Shown: positions 1-9,003, numbered from the stretch's first letter. The stretch is DNA of 64,000 bases from CALFVT01 sp039989855 (GCA_039989855.1 JBDXGZ010000027.1:62001-126000), one strand, 5' to 3'. The notes: a model not told the origin generated them from the letters alone. Numbers and translations: made by a program.

Positions 1-167
1 ATCTTCGCCGTCTTGAAGATATTGAGCGTGATCTTATTCAATTCGCGATTGATACCTATGCGGGGCATATGTCCGAAGTGGCACGCCGCCTCGGCATTGG
101 CCGCTCGACCCTCTACCGCAAAGTTCGTGAACACGGCGTAGACGTCGACGTAAAAAAATCGGCTTAA
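1..167 (+). CDS. C-terminal end of a Fis-type (NtrC-family) transcriptional regulator, partial
   Basis: Only the last 54 codons lie in the window, in frame from base 3 to a TAA at 165-167. They encode a Fis-type helix-turn-helix: an IERDLIQFAI helix, then SEVARRLGIGRSTLYRKVRE, the recognition unit found at the C-terminus of NtrC-family bacterial enhancer-binding proteins. The family binds DNA through this domain and usually activates sigma-54 promoters through an upstream AAA+ domain. That domain is outside the window, so the signal input and targets cannot be read. The downstream gene is convergent and begins 5 bases after this stop. Confidence 0.85.
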   Translation, partial: LRRLEDIERDLIQFAIDTYAGHMSEVARRLGIGRSTLYRKVREHGVDVDVKKSA

Positions 168-171
168 AGCC

Positions 172-834
172 TTAACCCGATTTACGAGCGCCCTCCTCAT
201 CCTCGTCGATCTCAGTAACCACGAGACGGAGAAAGGGGCGTTTCGCGCCTGATGGCTTGGCCGCTTTAGGTTCTGAGGCGATTGGCACCGCTGTTACTGG
301 TTCTGAATTGGACCTATGTAAAGTCGGAATAAACGGCTCAGCTTTACGCGGCGGCGGTGTATCCGCAATCTCAAAATCTTCATCAAGTTGACGCACACGC
401 GGCGTGAATTTTGGCTTTTTCTTCGACCCAAAGCTTGAGCGCTTCTTCGTGTATTTTGACGTCTCTTCATCACCCGCCTCACCGCGTGCCGCGGCGCGTT
501 TGGCTTTGCGTTGATCTTTGACCTTTTTATTTAAACCCGCGACCACGCGCTTTTGGGCAAAAGAGAGCGCGTCCCCCGGACGGCCTTTTTGGAGGTCATG
601 AAAAGCCGAGCCATATTTATCCAACCGCTCGGTGACAGATTCGGAAAATTCATCTTCCCAATCCGATAGCTCTCCCGCCTCACCGAGACTGCGTCGAAGA
701 CGCTCTAACTTTCGCTGGGCATTACGAGCAGACCGCTCACGCGCCTTGCGGTGTTTTTCGCGGTCTTTATCCAGAGCTGCATCCCGCGCCGCCTGCTGTG
801 CCTGCCATTGCTGTTTGTCAAAATCCTGACTCAT
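172..834 (-). CDS. Highly charged cytoplasmic protein of unknown function
   Basis: The protein has 220 residues with no signal peptide and no membrane segment. The N-terminal 55 residues are rich in Arg, Lys, Glu and Gln and look like a long charged helix or coiled coil. A more ordered stretch follows (about 57-110) with W-E-x-E-F, then RLDKYGSAFHDLQKG and an ALSxxQ segment. The C-terminal half is basic, then proline-rich and probably disordered, and ends in acidic residues. I do not recognise a named family. The composition would suit a nucleic-acid or nucleoid contact, which is inference only. It converges on the Fis-type regulator and lies in the same direction as the GapR-like gene upstream of it. 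Confidence 0.7.
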   Translation of the reverse strand: MSQDFDKQQWQAQQAARDAALDKDREKHRKARERSARNAQRKLERLRRSLGEAGELSDWEDEFSESVTERLDKYGSAFHDLQKGRPGDALSFAQKRVVAGLNKKVKDQRKAKRAAARGEAGDEETSKYTKKRSSFGSKKKPKFTPRVRQLDEDFEIADTPPPRKAEPFIPTLHRSNSEPVTAVPIASEPKAAKPSGAKRPFLRLVVTEIDEDEEGARKSG

Positions 835-907
835 GCCTGACTATAGAACATAATAAGAACATTTAAAAGCCCATAAATTTGAGCTTTAGGGCGTAAAATA
901 GTCGATT

Positions 908-1171
908 TTAGTCTTCGACAACACCCATATACATTTCCAGCAGAGCTTCTTGCTCTTCACGTTCGGACTGTTCAATTTTACGCAGAGCAATAACTTTACG
1001 CATGATTTTACTGTCAAAGCCAAAGGTTTTAACCTCCGCGTAAACTTCACGGATATCGGCTGCGATTTCAGTCTTATCCGCTTCAAGCCGTTCGATACGG
1101 GCAATAAATTGCTTTAATTTCTCCCGTGTGGCTTGTCCCATCTGGTCGGCGCGGTCACTATCACTCAACAT
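908..1171 (-). CDS. gapR: GapR-like nucleoid-associated protein (DUF2312)
   Basis: This 87-residue protein matches the DUF2312/GapR family. It has the LKQFIARIERLEADKTEI coiled-coil start, the DIREVYAEVKTFGFD turn, and a second helix around MRKVIALRK that runs to a short acidic tail. GapR is a small alphaproteobacterial protein that clamps overtwisted DNA ahead of replication and transcription and stimulates topoisomerases. A longer reading frame extends 20 codons upstream. I chose the ATG at 1171 because it starts at the family N-terminus and has an AAGGA ribosome site just upstream. The family assignment is firm; the function is taken from studied relatives. Confidence 0.9.
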   Translation of the reverse strand: MLSDSDRADQMGQATREKLKQFIARIERLEADKTEIAADIREVYAEVKTFGFDSKIMRKVIALRKIEQSEREEQEALLEMYMGVVED

Positions 1172-1276
1172 GCTCTTGTCCTTTTGATTTTGGACGGTAG
1201 ATATAATAGCTAGGATGGTCAGTGCAAGCACTGACGCTGATATATAATAAAGAAGTTGTGGATGGAGTCGCTGAGA

Positions 1277-2344
1277 ATGACGAATGTAATGACAAAATAT
1301 TTTACACCCCTCATCGCTATAAGCACTCTGAGCCTTGCGAACCTATCCACAGCATCCGCAGACGAATGCCCAGCGGGCGGCGATTACGCTCTGGCTATTC
1401 ACGGCGGCGCAGGGGTGATCCTCCGCAAAAACCTCGACGCGAAAACTGAAGCCGCTTACCGGCAGGCCTTAAATCAAGCCCTTGATATTGGCCAAGCGAA
1501 ACTCGCCGAAGGTACCCCGGCCCTTGATGTCGTCGAAGCTGTGATTGTCTCCTTAGAGAACGACTCTAAATTTAACGCGGGTAAGGGCGCCGTATTTTCT
1601 GATGCAGGCCTGAATGAGCTTGACGCGGCGATCATGGACGGGAGCGACCGCGATGCGGGAACCATCGCAGGTGTCACCACCGTTAAAAACCCGATCAAAT
1701 TAGCCCGTGCCGTGATGGATAACTCCGTTCATGTTATGCTGCAAAGTGACGGAGCAGAAGAATTTGCCAAAACGCAAGGGCTAGAGATTGTCGATCAATC
1801 CTACTTCTTTAACTCACGTCGTTGGAAGCAACTCAAAGCGAAACAAAAACGCCTTAAAGAGCAAAAAGACGGTTTCAACCGCTGGCTCGAAGACCCTCAA
1901 ACGAAATACGGAACCGTTGGGGCTGTGGTTAAAGATAGCTGCGGGAACCTCGCGGCAGGAACGTCAACAGGTGGATTAACCGCAAAGAAATTTGGCCGTG
2001 TTGGGGACACGCCGATCATTGGTGCGGGAACCTATGCGGATAATCGCTACTGCGCTGTCTCCGCCACAGGCACGGGTGAGTTTTTCATACGCGCCACGGT
2101 CGCGCGCGATGTATGTGTGCGCCAAGAATTTACCGATGAAAGCATACAGGCCTCCGCCGACCACCTCATCCACACGGTCCTCCCGTCCATGGGCGGCGAC
2201 GGCGGTATTATCACAATGGACAAGGACGGACAGATCGCCTTTAGTTTCAACACGGACGGCATGTACCGCGGCAGCGTCACGCCGCGTAAAAGATATGTCG
2301 CCATTTTCAAAAATGAAACCTCGACTGACCCAGATACGCAGTAA
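1277..2344 (+). CDS. Secreted isoaspartyl peptidase / L-asparaginase (Ntn hydrolase)
   Basis: This is a family T2 N-terminal nucleophile hydrolase. It starts with an IHGGAG block and has NAGKGAVF followed by ELDAAIMDG, the plant/EcAIII asparaginase signature. A KYGTVGAVV site marks where the precursor should cleave itself to expose a catalytic Thr. A GTSTGGLTAKKFGRVGD block and GAGTYADN line the active site. Such enzymes hydrolyse isoaspartyl dipeptides and asparagine. A signal peptide ending near ASA predicts export to the periplasm. The ATG at 1277 is preceded by GGAG at good spacing; upstream TTG and ATG codons are possible but poorer. The M19 dipeptidase gene follows 9 bases later, so the two probably form an operon for peptide salvage. 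Confidence 0.9.
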   Translation: MTNVMTKYFTPLIAISTLSLANLSTASADECPAGGDYALAIHGGAGVILRKNLDAKTEAAYRQALNQALDIGQAKLAEGTPALDVVEAVIVSLENDSKFNAGKGAVFSDAGLNELDAAIMDGSDRDAGTIAGVTTVKNPIKLARAVMDNSVHVMLQSDGAEEFAKTQGLEIVDQSYFFNSRRWKQLKAKQKRLKEQKDGFNRWLEDPQTKYGTVGAVVKDSCGNLAAGTSTGGLTAKKFGRVGDTPIIGAGTYADNRYCAVSATGTGEFFIRATVARDVCVRQEFTDESIQASADHLIHTVLPSMGGDGGIITMDKDGQIAFSFNTDGMYRGSVTPRKRYVAIFKNETSTDPDTQ

Positions 2345-2353
2345 AGGAACATC

Positions 2354-3514
2354 ATGCTAAAAAAAATCACGCGCCTGCTCTTGCTTATTATCCTTTCAGG
2401 TGCGGTCTATTTTTTTGGCTATAAAGTTCCCTCTATTGACAGTAACCTTAATAGTGTCATTGATCACGCGCCTTATAAAGTCAGTGAAGCGACGCAAGAA
2501 TTTCACGACACGCTATTCATTGCCGACCTTCATGCGGATACGCTTTTGTGGCGGCGCGATCCAAGCCGCCGCCATGATTACGGCCAAACCGACCTGCCCC
2601 GATTGCGAGACGGCGGGGTGAACCTACAAGTCTTTTCAACCGTGACCAAATCTCCGCGCGGGCTTAATTTTTCTAATAATAGCGCCGACGCGCCTGATGA
2701 CATTAGCTTACTTGCCAAGGCGCAGCTCTGGCCTGTGCGCACATGGGACAGCATATATGAGCGGGCGAAATATCAATCCGACCGCCTCCATAAAATCGAA
2801 GCGCGCCCCCCCAATAATTTCAAAATCGTGCGCACCAAAAGCGATCTCCTCAACGCGAAAGACGGAGAGCTATTAGGCCTCCTCGCCACAGAAGGATCAC
2901 ATCCGCTCGAAGGGGAGCTTGACAATATTGACCGACTTTACGGCGCAGGGTTTCGCATGATGGGCTTGCAGCATTTTTTCGACAACCGCCTCGGCGGGTC
3001 ATTGCACGGAATTAAGAAAAGCGGGTTAACACCCTTTGGCAAGGAGGCTGTGCGAGCTATGGCGGCTAAAAATATTATCATCGATGTGGCCCATTCTTCT
3101 CATGCCTCTGTGCGTGATACGTTAGCGGCGACCGATAAGCCGATCATCATTTCTCACGGCGGCATACGCGGAGCGTGTGAAGCCAGCAACAGCCGTAATT
3201 TACCCGATGATCTCTTGCTGCAAATTGCCGAGCGCGGCGGCATCATTGGCATGGCCTATTTCCACCCAGCCGTCTGTAACGCCTCACCCGTCGGCATCGC
3301 CAAAAGCACCGTCCGTGCCGTTGAACTTTTAGGAGAAAATGCCGTCGCCCTTGGCTCTGATTTCGACGGGAGTGTTACCACTCATCTGGATACGTCAGAG
3401 CTCGCTGCCATCACTCAAACCCTACGGAATGAAGGGGTGAGAGACCGCGTGATTGCGAAAATTATGGGCGGAAACGTCCGGCGGTTCCTCCTAGAGAACC
3501 TGCCGCCAGACTAG
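2354..3514 (+). CDS. Membrane dipeptidase, renal dipeptidase family (peptidase M19)
   Basis: The 386-residue protein has the M19 zinc-site features in order: DLHADTLLW (H-x-D), an ATEGSHPLEG segment with the bridging Glu, VAHSSHAS and ISHGGIRG histidines, and a late LGSDFDG aspartate. The family cleaves a wide range of dipeptides with two zinc ions. Residues about 5-23 form a hydrophobic helix after two or three lysines, so the enzyme is probably anchored in the inner membrane facing the periplasm. An AAGGA ribosome site precedes the ATG. It lies directly behind the isoaspartyl peptidase and is probably co-transcribed. It converges with the alginate lyase gene. Confidence 0.9.
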   Translation: MLKKITRLLLLIILSGAVYFFGYKVPSIDSNLNSVIDHAPYKVSEATQEFHDTLFIADLHADTLLWRRDPSRRHDYGQTDLPRLRDGGVNLQVFSTVTKSPRGLNFSNNSADAPDDISLLAKAQLWPVRTWDSIYERAKYQSDRLHKIEARPPNNFKIVRTKSDLLNAKDGELLGLLATEGSHPLEGELDNIDRLYGAGFRMMGLQHFFDNRLGGSLHGIKKSGLTPFGKEAVRAMAAKNIIIDVAHSSHASVRDTLAATDKPIIISHGGIRGACEASNSRNLPDDLLLQIAERGGIIGMAYFHPAVCNASPVGIAKSTVRAVELLGENAVALGSDFDGSVTTHLDTSELAAITQTLRNEGVRDRVIAKIMGGNVRRFLLENLPPD

Positions 3515-3520
3515 GTTTAT

Positions 3521-4903
3521 TTAAAAATCATAGCCTTCATGCGTGTTTTCAAGCTCATAGAGTGTGACTTCGGCAAACTCGTCTGGGTCAGCCGTGCTAT
3601 TCACATGGTAATTACCCGCTTTGAAATACATGTAATCGGCGGCAATATCATAACCACTATTAGATTGATCAATTGTCACTTCACCGACGACAACGTCATC
3701 TTGGATGATAACGACATCAATGAAGTTACCACGTGCCGTAATTTCATAGGTAAAAATTTCGCCCAGTAAGAAGCCGTCTTCAGGGTTAGGCTGATCGTCA
3801 TCAATCGACCCAAGTATATTAAAGGTAATATCATCACCGTCTCGAATTTCATGACACACATAAATAGAACCGTGCGTATTGCCTGGTAACTTTCGGTAAT
3901 AAAGCCGTGCAGGTTCATCATTACGAGCATGAATTTGGCCAATGATTAAGCGTCCGACTTCATTATCGCGTCCCGTTGTCGTCACATTATTGACGGACAT
4001 GGTCACGCGGAGTGTTCCGTCAACACCGCCCGCCTCATCCTGCGCATCTTGAGGCTGGGAAGAGAAAGCCCAATTATTTAAGTTCGGACGCTCTGTCGTA
4101 CTATTTGTATTGGTGCTGATAGAGGTGTTTCCGCGCCGCAACATCTCACGAAATTCTGTGCGCGTAAATCTCACGCCGGATGATGTGGTTGCACCAATCA
4201 CAGGGGCGCGCATCACAAGGCCGCCGTCCGCGCCTGTCCGAAAATAAAGTGGATGCTCGAAACCTTCGCCGGGCGCAGATGTTGAACCGAGGGCTGGGTT
4301 GATTGAAGAGAGTCCCACCAATTCCCGCTCACTTGGCGCATCTTGCTGCCCTGTCAATTCACCATCTTCATTGAGCGGGAAGTCCAAGCGCCAATCGATC
4401 AGTTCAAAATTCTCAGCAGGAACAACATTTGGGTCAAGACCAAATTGAAACGCATCGCGAATGTCACCGACAGAGACCTCTACAGAGAACTGCGTCGTCA
4501 CCCCCGTATTATCAGACACTTCAAAGGACAGATTATAGATATTGTCTTCATTATCGTCGAGCGGCTGCTCATAATCAAGCATCTCAAGCGGGGAAAGCTC
4601 ACCCGTTGTACTATTAAAAGAAAAAGCTTGCGCATCATCACTATCTACAAGCACAAGTGTAACAGGATCCCCGTCAGGGTCAGAGGCCTCCAAAGTGTAA
4701 AAAGCATCTGCGGAGCTTTCCATGACAGTTGCTTGCGGCGCAGATGAAATGGTTGGCGCCGATGAAACGGGCGGCGGCGGCGGCGGAGGAGGCACAACCG
4801 CGACAGCTTGGGTCGGACTACTCCCACCCCCACCACCACAGGCTGTTAAAGCACCGCAAAGCGAAAGAGCGAGGGCTGACGTCAATAAAACTGTCTTCTG
4901 CAT
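3521..4903 (-). CDS. Lipoprotein alginate lyase, polysaccharide lyase family 7
   Basis: A 460-residue lipoprotein with the lipobox LTAC (lipidated Cys22) and a glycine/proline-rich linker. Next comes a cadherin-like or Ig-like module (about 48-147, with ASDPDGDPVTL and FEVSDNTG). The C-terminal catalytic domain has the three PL7 signatures: R-T-E-F-R (248-252), Q-I-H (323-325) and YFKAGNY near 432. PL7 enzymes cut alginate by beta-elimination using Gln, His and Tyr of these motifs. The anchor suggests surface or periplasmic display. A second PL7 gene in this window (56405-57349) encodes the same catalytic domain without the anchor and linker module. The two share many identical blocks, including the LYYRKLPGN segment. 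Confidence 0.92.
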   Translation of the reverse strand: MQKTVLLTSALALSLCGALTACGGGGGSSPTQAVAVVPPPPPPPPVSSAPTISSAPQATVMESSADAFYTLEASDPDGDPVTLVLVDSDDAQAFSFNSTTGELSPLEMLDYEQPLDDNEDNIYNLSFEVSDNTGVTTQFSVEVSVGDIRDAFQFGLDPNVVPAENFELIDWRLDFPLNEDGELTGQQDAPSERELVGLSSINPALGSTSAPGEGFEHPLYFRTGADGGLVMRAPVIGATTSSGVRFTRTEFREMLRRGNTSISTNTNSTTERPNLNNWAFSSQPQDAQDEAGGVDGTLRVTMSVNNVTTTGRDNEVGRLIIGQIHARNDEPARLYYRKLPGNTHGSIYVCHEIRDGDDITFNILGSIDDDQPNPEDGFLLGEIFTYEITARGNFIDVVIIQDDVVVGEVTIDQSNSGYDIAADYMYFKAGNYHVNSTADPDEFAEVTLYELENTHEGYDF

Positions 4904-4968
4904 GATGGTCCTTTAAAACTAATAGAGGCGTGCGCGAGCTTGTGCACCAAAAGTAAGTACCAATTCTA

Positions 4969-4997
4969 TAGTCCAATTTTGGATTTATCTAGTCCAA
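4969..4997. promoter_or_regulatory. Candidate operator upstream of the PL7 lipoprotein gene
   Basis: Two TAGTCCAA octamers (4969-4976 and 4990-4997) lie 21 bases apart, roughly two helical turns. Read on the alginate lyase strand they are TTGGACTA. The first is part of a perfect palindrome, TCCAATTTTGGA. Similar TTGGTCTA/TTGGTCTT sites lie upstream of the second PL7 gene. The rest of the 4904-5168 gap is AT-rich and presumably carries the divergent promoters for this gene and the flavoprotein gene at 5169. The regulator is unknown; recognition by a GntR or LacI type protein is only a guess. Confidence 0.4.
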
Positions 4998-5168
4998 AAC
5001 GCTATCATAACAAAATTTTGATAGGACCCTAGGATTGATATTAAGCTCAACGAAAAGATAGCACTGACATGAAGGCCCCTCCGCGCCGCTGCATATTAAG
5101 TCTTTAGACATCATTTTATGTAACCATTTATTGTGTAAATAAAAACACACTAATAAAAGGGGGTGAGC

Positions 5169-6851
5169 ATGTTAGATTTCATAGACCGTGACCTAGAGGT
5201 GTCTGACGCCAATTTTTCATCATCACAGACCACCCTCTCAAAAGAATTTAAACTTGAAAAATCCGAGTTCACAGCTCGCATCACATTTTTCACACTCTCC
5301 ACATTGGCCGTTATTAGCGTCACATTACTGACGTTAGTTTGGACGAAAGCCATACTTGGCTTCATTGTTATTTTGCCCTTCATTGGCTTAGGCGTTTACG
5401 ACATCTTGCAAAAGAAGCGGACGGTTCTAAGGCTCTATCCCGTTATCGGCCATATGCGATATTTCTTGGAATCCATTCGCCCTGAGATCCAACAATATTT
5501 CGTGGAGTCTGACACAAGTGGAACTCCGATCAGTCGTGAGTACCGATCCCTCGTCTATCAACGGGCTAAAAACATGCAAGACACTCGTCCGTTTGGAACA
5601 TTATTTGATGTTTACCGCCCCGGATATGAATGGGTCAACCACTCCCTCGCCCCGAAAGACTTAACCGACGAAAATCCGCGCGTTAGTTTCGGCGGGCCAG
5701 ATTGTAAGCAGCCCTACGATTCCGCCCTGCTTAACATCTCCGCCATGAGCTACGGGGCCTTAAGTAAGAACGCAATCTTAGCCTTAAATAAAGGTGCAAA
5801 GATCGGCGGATTTGCCCATAATACGGGTGAAGGCGGGATAAGCCCTTACCACCTTGAACATGACGCTGACCTTATTTGGCAAATCGGAACAGGATATTTT
5901 GGCTGCCGAGACCAAGATGGCAATTTCGACCCTGATCTCTTTGAAAAAAAATCAATCCGAGATAGTGTAAAGATGATTGAAATCAAACTGTCCCAGGGCG
6001 CTAAACCTGGGCACGGTGGTGTTCTACCAGCGGTCAAGCTAACAGCTGAAATCGCCGCTATACGAAACGTACCTTTAGGCAAAGATGTGATTTCACCTTC
6101 GGCACATACCGCCTTCTCAACGCCCGAAGGCTTATTATCCTTTGTCGCAAAACTCAGAGAGCTATCGAACGGTAAGCCCGTTGGGATTAAGCTGTGTATT
6201 GGTAAAAAGTCCGAATTTTTATCCATTTGCAAAGCCATGCTTAAAACAGGCATCACGCCCGATTTTATCACCATTGATGGAGCGGAAGGGGGAACCGGTG
6301 CGGCTCCCATAGAAATGACAAATTCCGTCGGCACACCGTTACGCGAAGGTTTAGTCTTTGTGCATAACGCTCTAATCGGCATAGGCCTTAGAGACGACAT
6401 CCGCCTCGTCGCGTCAGGCAAAGCGATTTCAGCCTTTCACATGTTACGACTTATGGCTTTAGGGGCGGATACGATTAATTCAGCCCGAGCGATGATGTTA
6501 GCGCTTGGGTGCATTCAAGCGCGCCATTGTCATAATGGGAATTGCCCGACTGGGATTTCCACTCAAAAAGCGTCACGCTTTAATGCCTTAGATGTTGATA
6601 GCAAGGCCCAGCGCGTTGCCAATTATCAAGGCGCAAATATTAAGAACCTGATGAAGATCATTTGCGGCGCAGGCCTCTCTCACCCCTCCGAGATAACACC
6701 TGATTATATTAACCAACGGGTCAATAGTGGCGTAACCCAGAGCTATGCAGACATTTATGATTTCATACCGCCCAAAGCTTTATTGACAGCGAAGACCCGT
6801 CCTGAAAGCTGGAAAAAGGACTGGAAAGCCGCCTCCTCTAAGACATGGTAA
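5169..6851 (+). CDS. Membrane-anchored FMN-binding glutamate-synthase-like protein
   Basis: The 560-residue protein begins with two hydrophobic helices (about 36-55 and 58-76), followed by a domain like the FMN/synthase half of GltB. Visible signatures are NISAMSYGALS, KPGHGGVLPAVK, FITIDGAEGGTGAAP and a C-x5-C-x4-C set in GCIQARHCHNGNCPTG that would bind a [3Fe-4S] cluster. It lacks the glutaminase domain, so it is not a complete glutamate synthase. The physiological substrate of these standalone membrane forms is not established. The ATG at 5169 sits 6 to 7 bases behind AAGGGGG; a GTG at 5163 is in frame but too close to that site. Confidence 0.85.
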   Translation: MLDFIDRDLEVSDANFSSSQTTLSKEFKLEKSEFTARITFFTLSTLAVISVTLLTLVWTKAILGFIVILPFIGLGVYDILQKKRTVLRLYPVIGHMRYFLESIRPEIQQYFVESDTSGTPISREYRSLVYQRAKNMQDTRPFGTLFDVYRPGYEWVNHSLAPKDLTDENPRVSFGGPDCKQPYDSALLNISAMSYGALSKNAILALNKGAKIGGFAHNTGEGGISPYHLEHDADLIWQIGTGYFGCRDQDGNFDPDLFEKKSIRDSVKMIEIKLSQGAKPGHGGVLPAVKLTAEIAAIRNVPLGKDVISPSAHTAFSTPEGLLSFVAKLRELSNGKPVGIKLCIGKKSEFLSICKAMLKTGITPDFITIDGAEGGTGAAPIEMTNSVGTPLREGLVFVHNALIGIGLRDDIRLVASGKAISAFHMLRLMALGADTINSARAMMLALGCIQARHCHNGNCPTGISTQKASRFNALDVDSKAQRVANYQGANIKNLMKIICGAGLSHPSEITPDYINQRVNSGVTQSYADIYDFIPPKALLTAKTRPESWKKDWKAASSKTW

Positions 6852-6907
6852 AGAACGTGACTGAGCGCAGCCCTCTTAAATCTGGATCACCTAAAGAATT
6901 GCAGACC

Positions 6908-8083
6908 TCATGTGGTGACCACATCACAGTCCATATTGATGGTGCTAACTCCGATAAATCTGGCAAGGCGCGTGAGTTCAGCCTTTAGTTTTTCAGCCCG
7001 CTTTTCTGCCCATTTTATGTTAGGTTCTAACCAAATATTATAGACAGTAATATGGTCTTTTTTTCGGTCAGCTTTCACCTCAATGCGACCTATAAATTTA
7101 TCCCCTTCAAGCATCGGGTAAACATAATAACCATATTGCCGTTTTGCCGCAGGTACGAAAATTTCAATCTTATAGTCCATGCCAAATAAATATTTTAAGC
7201 GCGTACGGTCACGAATAGCGGGATCAAAAGGGTTAATCAGCCGCAAACGCGATGTAGGCCTCTTTAGCTGCAATAAGCGAGTTTCGATATTTTTTGGCGC
7301 GAACACCTCTTGCTGCCCCCCATCATGGGTCTCAAGCTCTAGCCTGACTAGCGAGGGTGTCCTGTCGGCCCACGCCTTCACCTCTGTCATATCCACCGCG
7401 TCCCAGAATTTCTGTATGTCCGCAAGACTACCGAAACCCATGCGGTTTAACGCGGCGTGACACAGGCTGTCAATTTGCTCTTTAGCCTGCAAGCGCTTTT
7501 CACGATATTCCGCTGGAATAATACGGTGCGGCAAATCGTAAAACTTCACAAAATTCTCGCGGTGAGACGTCGTTAGCTCGCCGCAATACCACATGTAATC
7601 CAACGCCTTTTTATGCGGTGGTCGCGCCCACATCTCTTTCTTGCCCTCAATCTTCGTGTTAAAAGCGCGTGTGCTCAACGGGCCTTCATTTTGAATTCTA
7701 TCTTTGATCACTTGGTGTTCAGCGTCACTGAACGGAGAGTCAGCATACCATGACCCCTGAATTTTTTGTTTCATACGCGAGAACTGACGTTCCCACATGG
7801 GGTAGAACTCCATAGCAATAACAGAGGCGTCATGCGTGAAATGCTCAAAAACCTCACGCCTCTCAGACATTAATGACCACAACATCCCTTCTCGGTAATT
7901 TTGATTACGTGACCATAGGATATGATGGTGAGCTCGCGTTATATTTCGAATAGAGTCGAGTTGAACGAACCCAAGGTCTTTTATGATCTGTAATAAATCA
8001 AGCGGCCCTGTTGGCGTTTCCGCTAAGCCTTGGGAGGAGAGCCACAACCACCTTGCCTCTCGGTTTTTGACACTTAATCCCAT
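6908..8083 (-). CDS. ycaQ: YcaQ-family DNA glycosylase (HTH_42, AlkX type)
   Basis: This 391-residue protein belongs to the YcaQ/AlkZ winged-helix glycosylases. It has the family start (leucine-rich helix, then LGFVQLDSI), followed by ARAHHHILWSRNxNY-like and FEHFTHDASVI segments. The Q-L-D triplet is the Q-hydrophobic-D form typical of the YcaQ branch, as opposed to QxQ in AlkZ. Studied members excise bulky or crosslinked alkyl bases from DNA. The C-terminal third carries the RFDP-like NPFDPAIRDRTRLKYLFGMDY block and a beta-rich domain. I chose the ATG at 8083 because the family N-terminus begins there. Longer starts (ATG 8155, TTG 8164) would overlap or abut the TPR gene. Confidence 0.88.
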   Translation of the reverse strand: MGLSVKNREARWLWLSSQGLAETPTGPLDLLQIIKDLGFVQLDSIRNITRAHHHILWSRNQNYREGMLWSLMSERREVFEHFTHDASVIAMEFYPMWERQFSRMKQKIQGSWYADSPFSDAEHQVIKDRIQNEGPLSTRAFNTKIEGKKEMWARPPHKKALDYMWYCGELTTSHRENFVKFYDLPHRIIPAEYREKRLQAKEQIDSLCHAALNRMGFGSLADIQKFWDAVDMTEVKAWADRTPSLVRLELETHDGGQQEVFAPKNIETRLLQLKRPTSRLRLINPFDPAIRDRTRLKYLFGMDYKIEIFVPAAKRQYGYYVYPMLEGDKFIGRIEVKADRKKDHITVYNIWLEPNIKWAEKRAEKLKAELTRLARFIGVSTINMDCDVVTT

Positions 8084-8144
8084 AAACACACTATGACGAA
8101 AGGCGGCCGCATGATAAATATCTAGCGGGCCTACCGCAACACCC

Positions 8145-8792
8145 CTATAGCACATCCCCCTCAACAGAGGACATCAAGGCTTCGCGGCGGCTGGCGACGA
8201 CCTCTAACTTAGGATATAATTTATAGGCTTCATTATAAATAGCGAGAGCTTCATCATAACGCTCAAGGTTTTCCATCACTCGCCCGAGGCTCGTAAGCGC
8301 GAAAAAATGACGTGGCTCTATAATCAAGGCTTTCGTCAACTCTGCGATAGCCCGGTCAAGATTGTTTTCCGTCAAAGCAAGACGTCCCGAACGGGCCCAC
8401 CCTTCGGCGTAATCAGGCTTGAGGGTGGTGACATTATCAAACATGCGGCGCGCTAAGCCAAAATCTAAGCGAGCTTGCGCATTTGCCCCCCGTCTCATGG
8501 CCAAATCAATGCTGGCCGAACCTGAACGGGTCCATAGCACCCATATCTCCTCGGCAATGAGTTCGGCTTGACCTTCCTCTTCTTCGACAGCCAATTTTTC
8601 AAAAAGCTTATCAAGACGCGCGGCTTTTTCTTCGGCCTCAGAGAGGTGAGAATAATCAGTTTCATCTTTAAGAAACTCAGGCTTATCCTCTATTGGGGCT
8701 TCGAGGCGCGGAAGATTGATCTGCGCACTCGCCGGTATAGCCAATGTTAGAAAAGCAAGTGAGAGAAGAATAGAAAGACTTATTTTTTGCAT
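8145..8792 (-). CDS. Periplasmic tetratricopeptide-repeat protein
   Basis: The 215-residue product has a signal peptide (MQKISLSILLSLAF to ASA) followed by an acidic, helical region. Two to three TPR units follow at about 118-200, with the pattern W/A-x-x-G-R-L and ALTSLGRVMENLERYDEALAIY. TPRs mediate protein-protein contacts; the partner is not evident. The ATG at 8792 gives a clean signal peptide, so the 26 upstream in-frame codons are not used. It lies 61 bases upstream of the YcaQ start and could share a transcript with it. Confidence 0.85.
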   Translation of the reverse strand: MQKISLSILLSLAFLTLAIPASAQINLPRLEAPIEDKPEFLKDETDYSHLSEAEEKAARLDKLFEKLAVEEEEGQAELIAEEIWVLWTRSGSASIDLAMRRGANAQARLDFGLARRMFDNVTTLKPDYAEGWARSGRLALTENNLDRAIAELTKALIIEPRHFFALTSLGRVMENLERYDEALAIYNEAYKLYPKLEVVASRREALMSSVEGDVL

Positions 8793-8877
8793 AGTCCATA
8801 CAGTGACGCCTCTCGCACGCGAGTGCAAGAGGCGGTCACAGAAATATGATATATTTGCGCCGAAACGCAAAAATACT

Positions 8878-9003
8878 TTAGCCCTGACGGGCTTTAAACC
8901 GAGGGTCGGTCTTATTGATCACATATAGGCGACCTTTACGGCGCACAATTTGGCAATCGCGGTGACGGCCTTTTAATGATTTCAAAGAGCTGCGAACTTT
9001 CAT
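8878..9003 (-). CDS. rpmJ: 50S ribosomal protein bL36, zinc-free form
   Basis: This 41-residue protein is the alphaproteobacterial form of bL36: MKVRSSLKSLKGRHRDCQIVRRKGR, then YVINKTDPRFKARQG. It is rich in Arg and Lys and binds 23S rRNA late in 50S assembly. Only one Cys remains, so the zinc ribbon of the C+ form is absent, as in other Alphaproteobacteria. The reading frame is open for 39 codons further upstream, but homology fixes the ATG at 9003. The gene stands alone on the left-running strand between the TPR gene and a divergent DUF2807 gene. Confidence 0.95.
   Translation of the reverse strand: MKVRSSLKSLKGRHRDCQIVRRKGRLYVINKTDPRFKARQG

Noticed and set aside
1992..2370. Long frames opposite and beside the isoaspartyl peptidase gene
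   Set aside because: They overlap a firmly identified gene over their whole length and give low-complexity, Arg/Ser-rich products.
5846..6421. 191-codon frame opposite the glutamate-synthase-like gene
   Set aside because: Its product is proline/serine-rich and follows the codon phase of the real gene on the other strand.
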